64,000 nt of DNA from Christensenella sp. UBA7703. GTDB lineage: Bacteria > Bacillota > Clostridia > Christensenellales > CAG-138. Made by a program: the position numbers and the translations under genes. Shown here one piece after another: positions 52,289 through 61,157 of the stretch (position 1 is its first letter; each line of letters starts with the position of its first letter). The notes beneath the pieces were generated by a model. The model was not told the DNA's origin and did no database searches. It saw only the letters and a list, made by a program, of their open reading frames with translations. The stretch spans positions 66,485 to 130,484 of the forward strand of contig DLGD01000016.1 of NCBI GenBank assembly GCA_002482505.1. The letters run 5' to 3'.

Positions 52289-52765
52289 TCAAACCAGATC
52301 GCCGTAATCGTCCTCGCCATTGCCTACAACGTCATAGTTGTTTGGCGCAACAACAAAGATACCGCGCGAAATCTTGCACATGGTACCGTTGAGCGCATAG
52401 ACCGCGCCGGAGAGGAAGTCCAGAATGCGCTGCGCCGTATCCAGCTCCAATTCTTCCATGTTGACAATGACCGGCTTCCTGTTTTTCAGGTTGTCGATGA
52501 TGCTCTGCGTATCCTCGTAGCTTACGGGGTGGTATACGATCATCTTCATCCCGCCGGAGATGGGGAGGTTTGCGCCGGAGGTGTTCTGCCCGCGCTCACT
52601 TCTGCGGTTCGGCGCTGCGGCAGGGCGGCTGTTGCTGAATGCACCGCCGACGGCACGCTCGGGTGCGTCGTCACGGTAATACCCGTCGTCTCTGCGCTCG
52701 TCGTCCTGCTCGTCGCTCTCCTCGATTCCGATAAAATCCAGGAATTTTGTGTAAAGGCTTGCCAT
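52289..52765 (-). CDS. sepF: Cell division protein SepF
   Basis: 158 residues. An N-terminal amphipathic helix (MASLYTKFLDFIG) for membrane binding, a charged flexible linker to about residue 70, and the SepF core (MIVYHPVSYEDTQSIIDNLKNRKPVIVNME). It anchors and bundles FtsZ at the septum. It lies between yggS and divIVA, the standard place. Confidence 0.93.
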   Translation of the reverse strand: MASLYTKFLDFIGIEESDEQDDERRDDGYYRDDAPERAVGGAFSNSRPAAAPNRRSERGQNTSGANLPISGGMKMIVYHPVSYEDTQSIIDNLKNRKPVIVNMEELELDTAQRILDFLSGAVYALNGTMCKISRGIFVVAPNNYDVVGNGEDDYGDLV

Positions 52766-52874
52766 CCGTCTTCCTCCGAAAACCGTCAGCCCAGGTCGTT
52801 ACCCAAGGCATTCTCTCAAAATTTTTTCGTTTTGCGTGCCAATCTGTTTGGGAACCTGCACGCGGGGACTCAAT

Positions 52875-53567
52875 TCATTTCCTGTCTCGCGCGCCAAAGA
52901 TACGGGAACCAACGCGCACCTGCGTCGCCCCCTCTTCGATGGCGACGGTAAAATCATGACTCATGCCCATCGAGAGCGTGTCAAATACATCAAGGTCCAG
53001 TCGTGCCTGAAGTTTCTCAAAATGCAGGCGCATCTTTCTAAAGTATGCCCGCGCTTCCTCCGCTTCTACCGCTGGCGGGACGCACATCAGCCCGCGTAGG
53101 CGCAAATGCGGATACTGGGTCAACGATTCCGCGAAAGAATCCAAGTCCTCATCGGGTACGCCGCCTTTTTGGTCTTCCGCACCGATGTTGACCTGGATCA
53201 ATATATCCTGCACAATGCCGCGCGCCTCTGCTTTTTGCTGCAATTGCTGCGCGAGATTTTGCCGGTCGACCGACTCAATCAAGTCGGCAAAACCGCAGAC
53301 ATATTTTATCTTATTCGTTTGCAGTTGTCCAATAAAATGCGCCCTGCAACCTTGCTGTTCAAAAAAAGTTTTCTTTTCGTTCAATTCTTGGGCGTGATTC
53401 TCACCAAACGTGCGAATCCCTGCCGCAACCGCATCGGCCATACGCTCGGTACTTTGATATTTCGACACGGCGATGAGCTGCACGTCCTCCGTCTTTCGCC
53501 CGGCTCTGGCGCAGGCGTTCGCGATCTCCTCGCGAACCTCTGCTATATTTCTCGCGATGTCTGTCAT
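52875..53567 (-). CDS. yggS: YggS-family PLP homeostasis protein
   Basis: 230 residues, alanine-racemase-like single-barrel PLP carrier. The PLP lysine is in LIAVSKYQS; FGENHAQELNEK, HFIGQLQTNK and LSMGMSHDF follow. It buffers pyridoxal phosphate and has no clear catalytic role. It overlaps the HlyD-like gene by 4 nt. It ends IFGARDRK; a possible decayed copy of this end lies at about 52828-52860. Confidence 0.94.
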   Translation of the reverse strand: MTDIARNIAEVREEIANACARAGRKTEDVQLIAVSKYQSTERMADAVAAGIRTFGENHAQELNEKKTFFEQQGCRAHFIGQLQTNKIKYVCGFADLIESVDRQNLAQQLQQKAEARGIVQDILIQVNIGAEDQKGGVPDEDLDSFAESLTQYPHLRLRGLMCVPPAVEAEEARAYFRKMRLHFEKLQARLDLDVFDTLSMGMSHDFTVAIEEGATQVRVGSRIFGARDRK

Positions 53568-54757
53568 GGCTTGAGATACTTCATTCCGGCGGTAAGATTA
53601 TCCGCAGCATTCTTTGCGCGGATGACCGCCTTATTCTCGCTCTGCGCGAGAATATCAACTTCGACACGCAGCACCGAATCGCCATATGAGATGTTGATAC
53701 CCGGTACGCCGGCAACGATCTCAATTGCCTTGAGCGGCACAACCAGGCCCTGCGCGGACTTGCTGATGGTTGCCGCAACCGTTCGCGTTCCGATGAGCTT
53801 GCCGATGTCGGTGTTAAACTCCAGAATGTTGACGACCGATTTTTCGGAAACTTGGCTTGCGCGCGCGGTTGCCGTAAACTGCTGATCGGAATAATTCTGG
53901 AACAGCACACTATACTGCTCCCCTTCTGCGAGGCGCATGGGGTCGCTGGAGCTTGTCACAAACGCGATAAACCAATGCGTGTTATTGATGATGCGATAGA
54001 GAGGCACCTCGCTGGTGGAGTCCGCGTTTTTTGCGGTGTTGCCGCCGTTGACGACGTTTTTCACCAGTGCGGAGTTGATCGTCGAGAGTTTATTGACGCT
54101 GAGCACCTGCTCATAGCCATCAAAATAAAAGCTCACGATGCCCGTCCCGGAAGTGTTTTTAATGTCCCGTTTCCAACCGCTCATGACGTTTTGCTGGCTC
54201 TTGAGGTCGCTATAGAGCTGCGTGAGCGTGGTATCCGGGGTTACGATGCTGAGCATCAACGCTGTTCGTTGGGTTTCGAGGTCTTTGAGTGTCTGCTCCA
54301 GATCCAGCATATCCAGCTTGCTCTGCCCGCGAGAGACGGCGCGGATCTGTTTTTCCACCTCGTCGATGCTGTTGTTGAGATCGACGAGTTCCTGCGGGGC
54401 TTGCCCGCCAAGCAGCTGCATCTGATAATCGAAAATCTGTTTTTGCAGGTTCAGGAGCGTGACCATCGTCTCGTCCTGATAGCCGCGCTTGTACAGCTGC
54501 GCGATGACTTGATCGTTGTTGACCGTTTCGCCTTCCACCACGTCGAACGTGATCTTCTCATACGGTTCGGACATGATGACCTTTTCATCGCGAATGATCG
54601 CGGCGTTGACCTCAAGGTCTGCTCCAAGAGAGCCAAACTCGATCTCTCCGGTCTTTTTCAGCGCGTTTGCAACGATAACTACGAGCGCAATGAAACCGAC
54701 GAGAATCAGGATCATCATAAAGAAGCGGCCTTTGATGCGCATCTTCGATTTAGCCAT
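53564..54757 (-). CDS. HlyD-like membrane-anchored adaptor protein
   Basis: 397 residues from the ATG at 54757 (MAKSKMRIKGRFF), 8 nt overlapping the MazG-like gene; an in-frame TTG further up lies wholly inside that gene. One membrane segment (about 13-33), a biotinyl-lipoyl-like half motif (ITFDVVEGETVNNDQVIAQL), a coiled-coil hairpin (about 95-200) and a beta-barrel part follow. This is the architecture of periplasmic adaptor proteins, yet no transporter is encoded beside it. Genes of this type often precede yggS-sepF in clostridia, so a link to envelope or division is possible. Confidence 0.78.
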   Translation of the reverse strand: MAKSKMRIKGRFFMMILILVGFIALVVIVANALKKTGEIEFGSLGADLEVNAAIIRDEKVIMSEPYEKITFDVVEGETVNNDQVIAQLYKRGYQDETMVTLLNLQKQIFDYQMQLLGGQAPQELVDLNNSIDEVEKQIRAVSRGQSKLDMLDLEQTLKDLETQRTALMLSIVTPDTTLTQLYSDLKSQQNVMSGWKRDIKNTSGTGIVSFYFDGYEQVLSVNKLSTINSALVKNVVNGGNTAKNADSTSEVPLYRIINNTHWFIAFVTSSSDPMRLAEGEQYSVLFQNYSDQQFTATARASQVSEKSVVNILEFNTDIGKLIGTRTVAATISKSAQGLVVPLKAIEIVAGVPGINISYGDSVLRVEVDILAQSENKAVIRAKNAADNLTAGMKYLKP

Positions 54758-55121
54758 TCGTTTCACCGCCGATTTCGTAGCCCTGTTTCTGAGACCTGCC
54801 GTATTGCCGGTCAAAATTCTCCTGATTTTTTGCTTGGTAGAGCGAGAAGAGCTCCTCCGCCGTCATGCCGCTTTTGAGGCACATGCTCACAAAAAAATGC
54901 AGCACATCCACCAGTTCGCCTTTGAGGGCGGCATCGTCCACGGGCTTCGGATTTTTCCACCATTTAAAGTTCACCTCGTCCAGCACTTCGGAGAGTTCCG
55001 AAATCATGGCGAGTACCTCTTTTTGCATCCATTCTTCGCGCGAGTAAGCGAGGTTTCTGCGCGCCGCAATGTCGCTATCCAGCGACTCCTGCAGTTGAAA
55101 AATCACGTCCAGCTTGTCCAA
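54750..55121 (-). CDS. MazG-like/dimeric dUTPase-type all-alpha NTP pyrophosphatase
   Basis: 123 residues. The metal-binding acidic pattern of all-alpha pyrophosphatases is visible: EVLAMISELSEVLDE and, 30 residues on, KGELVDVLHFFVSM. KWWKNPKPVDD between them resembles the dimeric dUTPase family. It probably clears dUTP or another non-canonical nucleotide. It is coupled to the HlyD-like gene. Confidence 0.82.
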   Translation of the reverse strand: MDKLDVIFQLQESLDSDIAARRNLAYSREEWMQKEVLAMISELSEVLDEVNFKWWKNPKPVDDAALKGELVDVLHFFVSMCLKSGMTAEELFSLYQAKNQENFDRQYGRSQKQGYEIGGETNG

Positions 55122-55175
55122 GTCGGTTTCCTCCGTCCGGTTTGAAAAGGGGTTCTGGCTGCGTTGCTGTCGTCG

Positions 55176-56435
55176 TCAGCGAATCACGTCCAACAGCGCG
55201 GCCTTCTGTTTTTTCACTCTGCCGACCAGCGCTGTGCTGGCCTGGCTCAAGTCGAGGCAAACGGGAAGAATGCGTTCAATATCCTCCATTGTAACACATT
55301 CGATTCTACGGAGTGTCTCCTGCTCGCTATATTCACGTTTTTGTAACAGAAGCGTCTTACCCAGCGCATTCATGCGTGCGCCGGAGGATTCCATGCCCAG
55401 CAGGTAGCTGCCCTTGAGCTGATCGCAGCAACGAAGCAGTTCTTCTTTCGTTACGCCTTCTTTACGCACACGTTCCATCTCTTCTACCATGCGGCTGAGC
55501 ACTTCCTTCGCCTGCTTTTCGCCGGTTCCGGCATAGAGCGTCAGCGTGCCCGTCCCCGTATAGCTTGTAGGGTACGAGTAGACCGAGTATGCAAGGCCGA
55601 GCTTCTCGCGGATCGATTGAAACAGCCGCGAGCTCATACTGCCGCCGAGGATGTTGGAGAGCACCGCAAGAGGATATTGCCCCTCGCTGTCTCTTGCAAA
55701 TCCGGGCAGCGTCAGGCAGATATGCACCTGCTCGACATCTTTTTCGACGAACTTCTCGCGCTTTCCGCCGGGATAGCGCTGCACGACCGGCGTGGTAGCA
55801 TGCGGCGAGGCGGGCGCGTCAAACCAACGAGTTACGGAATCGATCAACGCCTGCTCCTCAAAGTTGCCCGCGCAGGAGACGACGATGTTGTTTGGCACGT
55901 AAAATTCATTTTTGTAGGCAAGCAGCGACTCGCGGGTAAACGCGCGCACGCTCTCTTTTGTGCCGAGGATCGGGCTCGCCAGCGTCTCTTCGCCAAAGAA
56001 AAGCATATTGCTCTCTTCGCCGGAAAGGTCTTCCGGGCTGTCCTCGTTCATCAGTATTTCTTCGAGCACGACGCCTTGCTCTTTTTTCAGCTCTTCGGGA
56101 TCAAACACGCTATGAAACGTGATATCGGAAAGAACATCCGAAACAAGGTCCAGGTGTTCATCCAGCACTTTTGCATAAAAGCAGGTGTTCTCTTTGCTTG
56201 TAAACGCATTGATGTTGCCGCCGACTGCGTCCATCTCGATTGCAATCTGCTCCGCATCCCTGCGCTGTGTCCCCTTGAACACCATATGCTCAATCAGGTG
56301 TGATGCCCCCGCCGTCTCCTGCGTTTCCCGCACGGAGCCGGTGTCAACCCAAACGCCCATGCTCACCGAGCGGACGTGTTCCATTTTCTCATAGATCAGG
56401 CGGATGCCGTTTGGCAGCGTCTTTTGGTGTATCAT
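55176..56435 (-). CDS. M16-family zinc peptidase (processing-protease-like)
   Basis: 419 residues. The inverted zinc motif HxxEH is in GASHLIEHMVFKGT near residue 48, with the third ligand in the downstream helix (INAFTSKENT region). The second half is the inactive M16_C repeat (LGLAYSVYSYPTSYTGTGTLTLYAGT). This is the B. subtilis YmxG/MlpA type; its place next to pnp is conserved. Natural substrate unknown. Confidence 0.93.
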   Translation of the reverse strand: MIHQKTLPNGIRLIYEKMEHVRSVSMGVWVDTGSVRETQETAGASHLIEHMVFKGTQRRDAEQIAIEMDAVGGNINAFTSKENTCFYAKVLDEHLDLVSDVLSDITFHSVFDPEELKKEQGVVLEEILMNEDSPEDLSGEESNMLFFGEETLASPILGTKESVRAFTRESLLAYKNEFYVPNNIVVSCAGNFEEQALIDSVTRWFDAPASPHATTPVVQRYPGGKREKFVEKDVEQVHICLTLPGFARDSEGQYPLAVLSNILGGSMSSRLFQSIREKLGLAYSVYSYPTSYTGTGTLTLYAGTGEKQAKEVLSRMVEEMERVRKEGVTKEELLRCCDQLKGSYLLGMESSGARMNALGKTLLLQKREYSEQETLRRIECVTMEDIERILPVCLDLSQASTALVGRVKKQKAALLDVIR

Positions 56436-56545
56436 ACGCTCCGTTTCCTTTCAAAGGCAATAGCTTGCAAGATTGTATTCTACCACAAATGTATCCTGGA
56501 CGAAAGCCGCGCCTTCATCTATGCGGTATGGCTCTTGCAGATACG

Positions 56546-56570
56546 AAAGGCGCGGCGTTGCCGCCGCGCC
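56546..56570 (-). terminator. Terminator after pnp
   Basis: A 9-bp G/C stem (56549-56557 with 56562-56570), 4-nt loop, then TTTCG on the - strand. The T-run is short. Confidence 0.6.
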
Positions 56571-56596
56571 CTGATTGGTTTCTTTCGCTTCGGAAC

Positions 56597-58693
56597 TTAG
56601 TCCTTTTCCGGCGGCAGCATGTCCTTGCGAGTCAGGCTGATCTTGCCGGTCTTGGCGTCGATCTCGATGACGCGGACCAGCACCTGCTCGCCCATGGACA
56701 GAACGTCTTCCACCTTCTCCACGCGCTTGTTTGCAATGCGGGAGATATGCAGCAATCCGTCCGTGCCGGGTTTGAGGTTGATGAACGCGCCAAAGTCCTT
56801 AATGCCGACCACGGTGCCGAGGTAGACATCGCCCACTTCGATCTCTTTGACGATGCCGTCGATGATGCGCTTGGCTTCCGCCGCGGCTGCCGAATCGGGC
56901 GAGGCAATGTAGACCGTGCCGTCGTCTTCGATATCGATCTTCACGCCGGTATCGGCGATGATCTTGTTGATGACCTTGCCGCCGCTGCCGATGACTTCAC
57001 GGATCTTGTCGGGGTTGATCGAGAACGTGATGATGCGCGGCGCATAGGGTGAGAGTTCTGCGCGCGGCTCACGGAGGGTTTCGGCCATCTTGTCGAGGAT
57101 GAACATACGCCCTTTGCGCGCCTGCTCCAGTGCGCGGGTGAGGATTTCACGGTTGATGCCCTTGATCTTGATGTCCATCTGGATGGCGGTGATGCCATCG
57201 CGCGTACCGGCAACCTTGAAATCCATGTCGCCAAGGAAGTCTTCCAGGCCCTGAATGTCGGTCAGAATCGCAATGTTGCCGGTGGAGTCATCCTTGATGA
57301 GTCCCATCGCAACACCTGCGACAGATTTCTTAATCGGAACACCGGCATCCAGCAGCGCCAGCGTGCTCGCGCAGATAGAAGCCTGCGAGGTGGATCCGTT
57401 GGAGCTGATGACCTCGCTCACGAGGCGCATGCAGTACGGAAACTCCGCTTCGCTCGGCAAAACCGGCTCCAGCGCGCGCTCTGCCAGAGCACCGTGCCCG
57501 ATTTCGCGGCGGCCAACGCCACGCATGGGCTTCGCTTCACCGACGCTGTACGGCGGCATATTGTACTGATGCATGTAGCGTTTGCTCTCTTCGAGCGAGA
57601 GTCCGTCGAGGGACTGCGCTTCGGAGATTGTGCCGAGGGTGGCAATGGTCATAACCTGCGTCTGTCCGCGCGTGAAGACTGCGCTGCCGTGCGTACGGTT
57701 CAGAATGCCGACCTCGCTCCAAATCGGGCGGATCTCATCCTGTGCGCGCCCATCGGGACGGATCTTCTTGTTGATGATCTTGTCACGGACGACTTCTTTG
57801 GTGATGTTATAGAGAATCGCGCCGATGTCCTTGCCGGACTCGGGGTATTCTTCTTTGAACGCTTCCACCGTTTCGGCTTTCATCTGATCGCCGCGCACTT
57901 CGCGCTCGTGGCGGTCAAAGGTATCCAGCGACCAAACGACCTTGTCAAACGCAAACGCGCGAACTTTCGCTTCCAGCGCTTCGTCGGGATGGTAAACCAT
58001 CGGCTCCATCTTCTCTTTGCCAATCTGGGCTTCAATGTCGGCAATGAAGCTGACGATCTTCTTGATTTCTTCATGCGCAAAGAGAATTGCGTTGAGCATC
58101 TCGTCTTCCGAGACCTCGTTCGCGCCGGCTTCAACCATCATGACCGCGTCTTTGGTTCCTGCGACCACAAGGCTCAGGCGGCTCTTTTCGCGCTGGGCAA
58201 CATCGGGGTTGATGATGAATTCGCCGTCGACCATGCCGACCGCAACGGAACCAGTGGGTCCCGAGAACGGAGCTTCGCTGATCGCGAGCGCTGCGGAAGA
58301 ACCGATCATCGCGAGGATGTCCGGCTGAACGTCCTGCTCCACGGAGAGAACCGTTGCAACCACCTGCACGTCGTTGTAGAACCCTTTCGGGAACAGCGGA
58401 CGCAGCGGTCGGTCGATGAGGCGCGAGCTGAGGATCGCGCGGTCGGTCGGTCGGCCTTCCCGCTTGATGAATCCGCCGGGGATCTTGCCCACCGAGTAAA
58501 GTTTTTCTTGATATTCCACCGAAAGCGGCAGAAAGTCCACACCGTCACGCGCGGTCTTTGCGATGGTCGCGCAGACCAGCACCGCCGTGTCGCCCAAACG
58601 GACGAGTACGCTTCCGCCCGCCTGTTCGGCGTACTTGCCGGTTTCGACGATCAGCGTCTTGCCGCCAAGCTGCATCTGGAAGTTTCTTTCCAT
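56597..58693 (-). CDS. pnp: Polyribonucleotide nucleotidyltransferase
   Basis: 698 residues from the ATG at 58693 (MERNFQMQLGGKTL); AAGGAG lies 12 nt upstream. Two RNase PH domains, a linking helical domain, then KH (INPDKIREVIGSGGKVINK) and S1 (VGDVYLGTVVGIKDFGAFINL) domains. It degrades RNA 3'-5' with phosphate. It follows rpsO after a terminator, the usual rpsO-pnp order. A TATAAT (58733-58738) with a TTGATT 15 bp further up may be its own promoter. Confidence 0.97.
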   Translation of the reverse strand: MERNFQMQLGGKTLIVETGKYAEQAGGSVLVRLGDTAVLVCATIAKTARDGVDFLPLSVEYQEKLYSVGKIPGGFIKREGRPTDRAILSSRLIDRPLRPLFPKGFYNDVQVVATVLSVEQDVQPDILAMIGSSAALAISEAPFSGPTGSVAVGMVDGEFIINPDVAQREKSRLSLVVAGTKDAVMMVEAGANEVSEDEMLNAILFAHEEIKKIVSFIADIEAQIGKEKMEPMVYHPDEALEAKVRAFAFDKVVWSLDTFDRHEREVRGDQMKAETVEAFKEEYPESGKDIGAILYNITKEVVRDKIINKKIRPDGRAQDEIRPIWSEVGILNRTHGSAVFTRGQTQVMTIATLGTISEAQSLDGLSLEESKRYMHQYNMPPYSVGEAKPMRGVGRREIGHGALAERALEPVLPSEAEFPYCMRLVSEVISSNGSTSQASICASTLALLDAGVPIKKSVAGVAMGLIKDDSTGNIAILTDIQGLEDFLGDMDFKVAGTRDGITAIQMDIKIKGINREILTRALEQARKGRMFILDKMAETLREPRAELSPYAPRIITFSINPDKIREVIGSGGKVINKIIADTGVKIDIEDDGTVYIASPDSAAAAEAKRIIDGIVKEIEVGDVYLGTVVGIKDFGAFINLKPGTDGLLHISRIANKRVEKVEDVLSMGEQVLVRVIEIDAKTGKISLTRKDMLPPEKD

Positions 58694-58732
58694 AGTATTT
58701 GTTTGCTCCTTCTTCTTCTTTATCTTCTTTTT

Positions 58733-58759
58733 ATTATAACCAGTTTCAGGGCAAATCAA
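58733..58759 (-). promoter_or_regulatory. Possible promoter of pnp
   Basis: On the - strand TTGATT (58754-58759) and a perfect TATAAT (58733-58738), spacer only 15 bp, 40 bp before the pnp ATG. The short spacer lowers confidence. Confidence 0.45.
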
Positions 58760-58885
58760 TCCGCTGCTGAGCAAAAAATACTTGGAAATCGGAAAATTGC
58801 GGATTTATTTGCGGTTTGACCCGCGCGCGTGATATCACAGGCGCAGATAAAATTTGTATACACAATGATAACATTTGAAAATAGA

Positions 58886-58912
58886 AAGAAAGGCGGGAAC
58901 AACCCCGCCTTT
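58886..58912 (-). terminator. Terminator after rpsO
   Basis: A 9-bp stem (58889-58897 with 58904-58912) and a T-rich tail on the - strand (CTTTCTTTCT), 5 bp after the rpsO stop. Confidence 0.85.
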
Positions 58913-58917
58913 TTCTC

Positions 58918-59175
58918 TTATTTGATACGGATGTTCAAGCTTGCAGCGACCGCTCTGTAGCGCTCGATGTCCTTCTCCTTGAGGTAGTTCAGAAGGCCTC
59001 TGCGCTGACCGACCATCTTCAAGAGCCCGCGGCGCGAGTGGTGGTCCTTCATGTGCAGTTTCAGGTGCTCGTTGAGGTGGTTGATGCGCTCTGTGAGCAG
59101 CGCAATCTGCACTTCGGGGGAACCGGTGTCGCCTTCGTGAAGCGCATACTTTTCGATGGTTTCTGTCTTTGTCAT
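58918..59175 (-). CDS. rpsO: 30S ribosomal protein S15
   Basis: 85 residues from the ATG at 59175 (MTKTETIEKYALHEGD), behind AAAGGAG. TGSPEVQIALLTERINHLNEHLK and HHSRRGLLKMVGQRRGLLNYL are the S15 hallmarks for binding the 16S rRNA three-way junction. The usual length is 88-89, so it is slightly short at the N-terminus. Confidence 0.97.
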   Translation of the reverse strand: MTKTETIEKYALHEGDTGSPEVQIALLTERINHLNEHLKLHMKDHHSRRGLLKMVGQRRGLLNYLKEKDIERYRAVAASLNIRIK

Positions 59176-59342
59176 ACTATTCTTTCTCCTTTTTTCTCTT
59201 TCCCGTGAACTGAGAAATACGTCGGAGTGTCGCATAACCCAGTAAACGGCATTTGAATGCTTTTATAGGATAGCATATCCGCTAAAAATTGTAAACAACC
59301 GCGATTTTATTTTTCTCGGCTTGTCTATTCGTAGTAATCTCT

Positions 59343-60230
59343 CTATGCGTCTCTCAGCGCGGCGGCCGCTTCCACATCCAGGCGAATCTGTTCCTTCAGT
59401 TCGTCCAGCGTCTCAAACATCGCCTCCGGGCGAAGCTGTTTGCGAAACGCGATCGTGAGCTGCTGGCCATAGATATCCGCGTTGAAATCGATCAGGTGCG
59501 TTTCAATCGTGAGTTTTTCTCCGTGTACGCTGGGATTGGTTCCGATATTCGTCACCGCGCGGTAGGCTGCCCCGCCGACAAAGGCAAACGATGCATAAAC
59601 GCCGTCCGCAGGGATAACACGTTTACTGTCCGCCTCGATGTTCGCGGTTGGAAAGCCGATGCGCCTGCCGATACGTTTATTCTGCACAATGGTACCGGTA
59701 AGCGTATAGCGCCGCTTGAGCAGCCGCTCCGCAAGAGAAACATCTCCGCGTTCCACCGCCTCGCGGATACGCGTGCTGGAGACAGGTTCCCCTTCCAGCA
59801 AAACAGGCTCAACCACAGAGACGGAAAATCCCCGCGATTTGCCGATTTCGCGAAGCGTTTCCGGCGTTCCCGTACCGCGGTCTCCGCAGGTATAGTTGTA
59901 ACCAACCACGAGCCCTCTCACATCCCATTGCTCCGCGAGCAGGTCGATAAACGCTTCTGTGCTTAAGTGCGCCATCTCGCGTGTGAAAGGCACGCTCTCC
60001 ACCGCCTCCACGCCGAGTGAGCGCAGCAGCATGTTCCGCTCCCGAATACCGGAAAGCAGTCGAACGCTGCCGCCAAGCACCTCCAGCGGATGATTGGAAA
60101 ACGTATAGACCACGGGTAAGGCGTGCAACCGTTTTGCCTCTTCCAGCAAGCGGGTAATCAGCGCTCTGTGGCCAAGATGTACGCCGTCAAACATGCCAAG
60201 CGCTATGACGGCAGATTCCAATGTTGCCAT
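59343..60230 (-). CDS. ribF: Bifunctional riboflavin kinase/FAD synthetase
   Basis: 295 residues from the ATG at 60230, with GAGGG upstream; the longer frame has no homology. The FMN adenylyltransferase domain shows ALGMFDGVHLGHRALI and VGYNYTCGDRGTGT; the riboflavin kinase domain shows GTIVQNKRIGRRIGFPTANI. It makes FMN and FAD. It sits after truB in the infB-rbfA-truB-ribF-rpsO series. Confidence 0.95.
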   Translation of the reverse strand: MATLESAVIALGMFDGVHLGHRALITRLLEEAKRLHALPVVYTFSNHPLEVLGGSVRLLSGIRERNMLLRSLGVEAVESVPFTREMAHLSTEAFIDLLAEQWDVRGLVVGYNYTCGDRGTGTPETLREIGKSRGFSVSVVEPVLLEGEPVSSTRIREAVERGDVSLAERLLKRRYTLTGTIVQNKRIGRRIGFPTANIEADSKRVIPADGVYASFAFVGGAAYRAVTNIGTNPSVHGEKLTIETHLIDFNADIYGQQLTIAFRKQLRPEAMFETLDELKEQIRLDVEAAAALRDA

Positions 60231-60289
60231 AATTCCCTCAAAAAAACGGCTCGACGCGGGGCTATCCCCTGCGCGGATGCCGAAGTTTG

Positions 60290-61156
60290 TCAATATAAAT
60301 GGATGTTCAGTCGAAATCGTCCGTGCTGAATTTCGCCGATACCGAGGAATTCGTCCGCACCATAGGCACGAACGAGCCCGTCCGTATACCCGCGTAGATG
60401 CGTCTCCAGCCCGTTCTTTGTCGGTATCGTCCGGTCGGCCGGCAGGCGAAGCTCCGGCAGGAACGCCATTGCTTCTTCGCAAGAGGTCAGCGTGTTTGAG
60501 AGGGTTCCCGACTCTTTTGCCGCGTCCAGCTCCGCAATCGTCAGCGCACGTTCGCTTGTAAAAGGTCCGCTTCGGGTGCGCAGTAAGACCGAAACATAGC
60601 CGATTGTACCAAGTCTCCCGGCCAGACTTTCGCAAAGAGAACGGACATAGGTTCCGCGCGAACACACCGCACGCAGCACGAATCGATTTTCGCCCGTCTG
60701 TTCGACGAGTTCCAGCTCATGCACGCAGATTTCGCGTACCCTTGGCTCAATCATCTCTCCCGCGCGGGCAAGATCATACATTTTCTTGCCGTCAACCTTC
60801 AGCGCGGAATAGATGGAAGCCGTCTGCAGTTGCCCGCCGACAAACTCCGGCAAAATCTGCATGAGCGCGTGTTTATCCACACGTTTGTCGTTCTTAGCGA
60901 TCACCGCGCCATAGGCGTCCTGTGTATCCGTCTGCGTGCCGAACGCACACTCAAACACATACTCTTTATCCTTGTCGACGAGGATGTCAAACAGCTTCGT
61001 CGCCCGGCCAAGACAAACGGGCAATACGCCCGCAGCAGCAGGATCGAGCGTGCCAAGATGCCCCGCGTGCTTTTCACCATAGATCTTTCTGACATCGAAC
61101 ACGACATTGCTGGAGGTCATCCCCGGGGATTTGAGAATGGTTACAATTCCGTCCAT
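60290..61156 (-). CDS. truB: tRNA pseudouridine-55 synthase TruB
   Basis: 288 residues from the ATG at 61156 (MDGIVTILKSPGMTS); a GTG three codons upstream, overlapping nrnA, is a possible alternative. The catalytic Asp38 is in HLGTLDPAAAGVL. KMYDLARAGE and CSRGTYVRSLCES follow. It converts U55 in the T loop of tRNA to pseudouridine. Confidence 0.95.
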   Translation of the reverse strand: MDGIVTILKSPGMTSSNVVFDVRKIYGEKHAGHLGTLDPAAAGVLPVCLGRATKLFDILVDKDKEYVFECAFGTQTDTQDAYGAVIAKNDKRVDKHALMQILPEFVGGQLQTASIYSALKVDGKKMYDLARAGEMIEPRVREICVHELELVEQTGENRFVLRAVCSRGTYVRSLCESLAGRLGTIGYVSVLLRTRSGPFTSERALTIAELDAAKESGTLSNTLTSCEEAMAFLPELRLPADRTIPTKNGLETHLRGYTDGLVRAYGADEFLGIGEIQHGRFRLNIHLY

Positions 61157-61157
61157 A

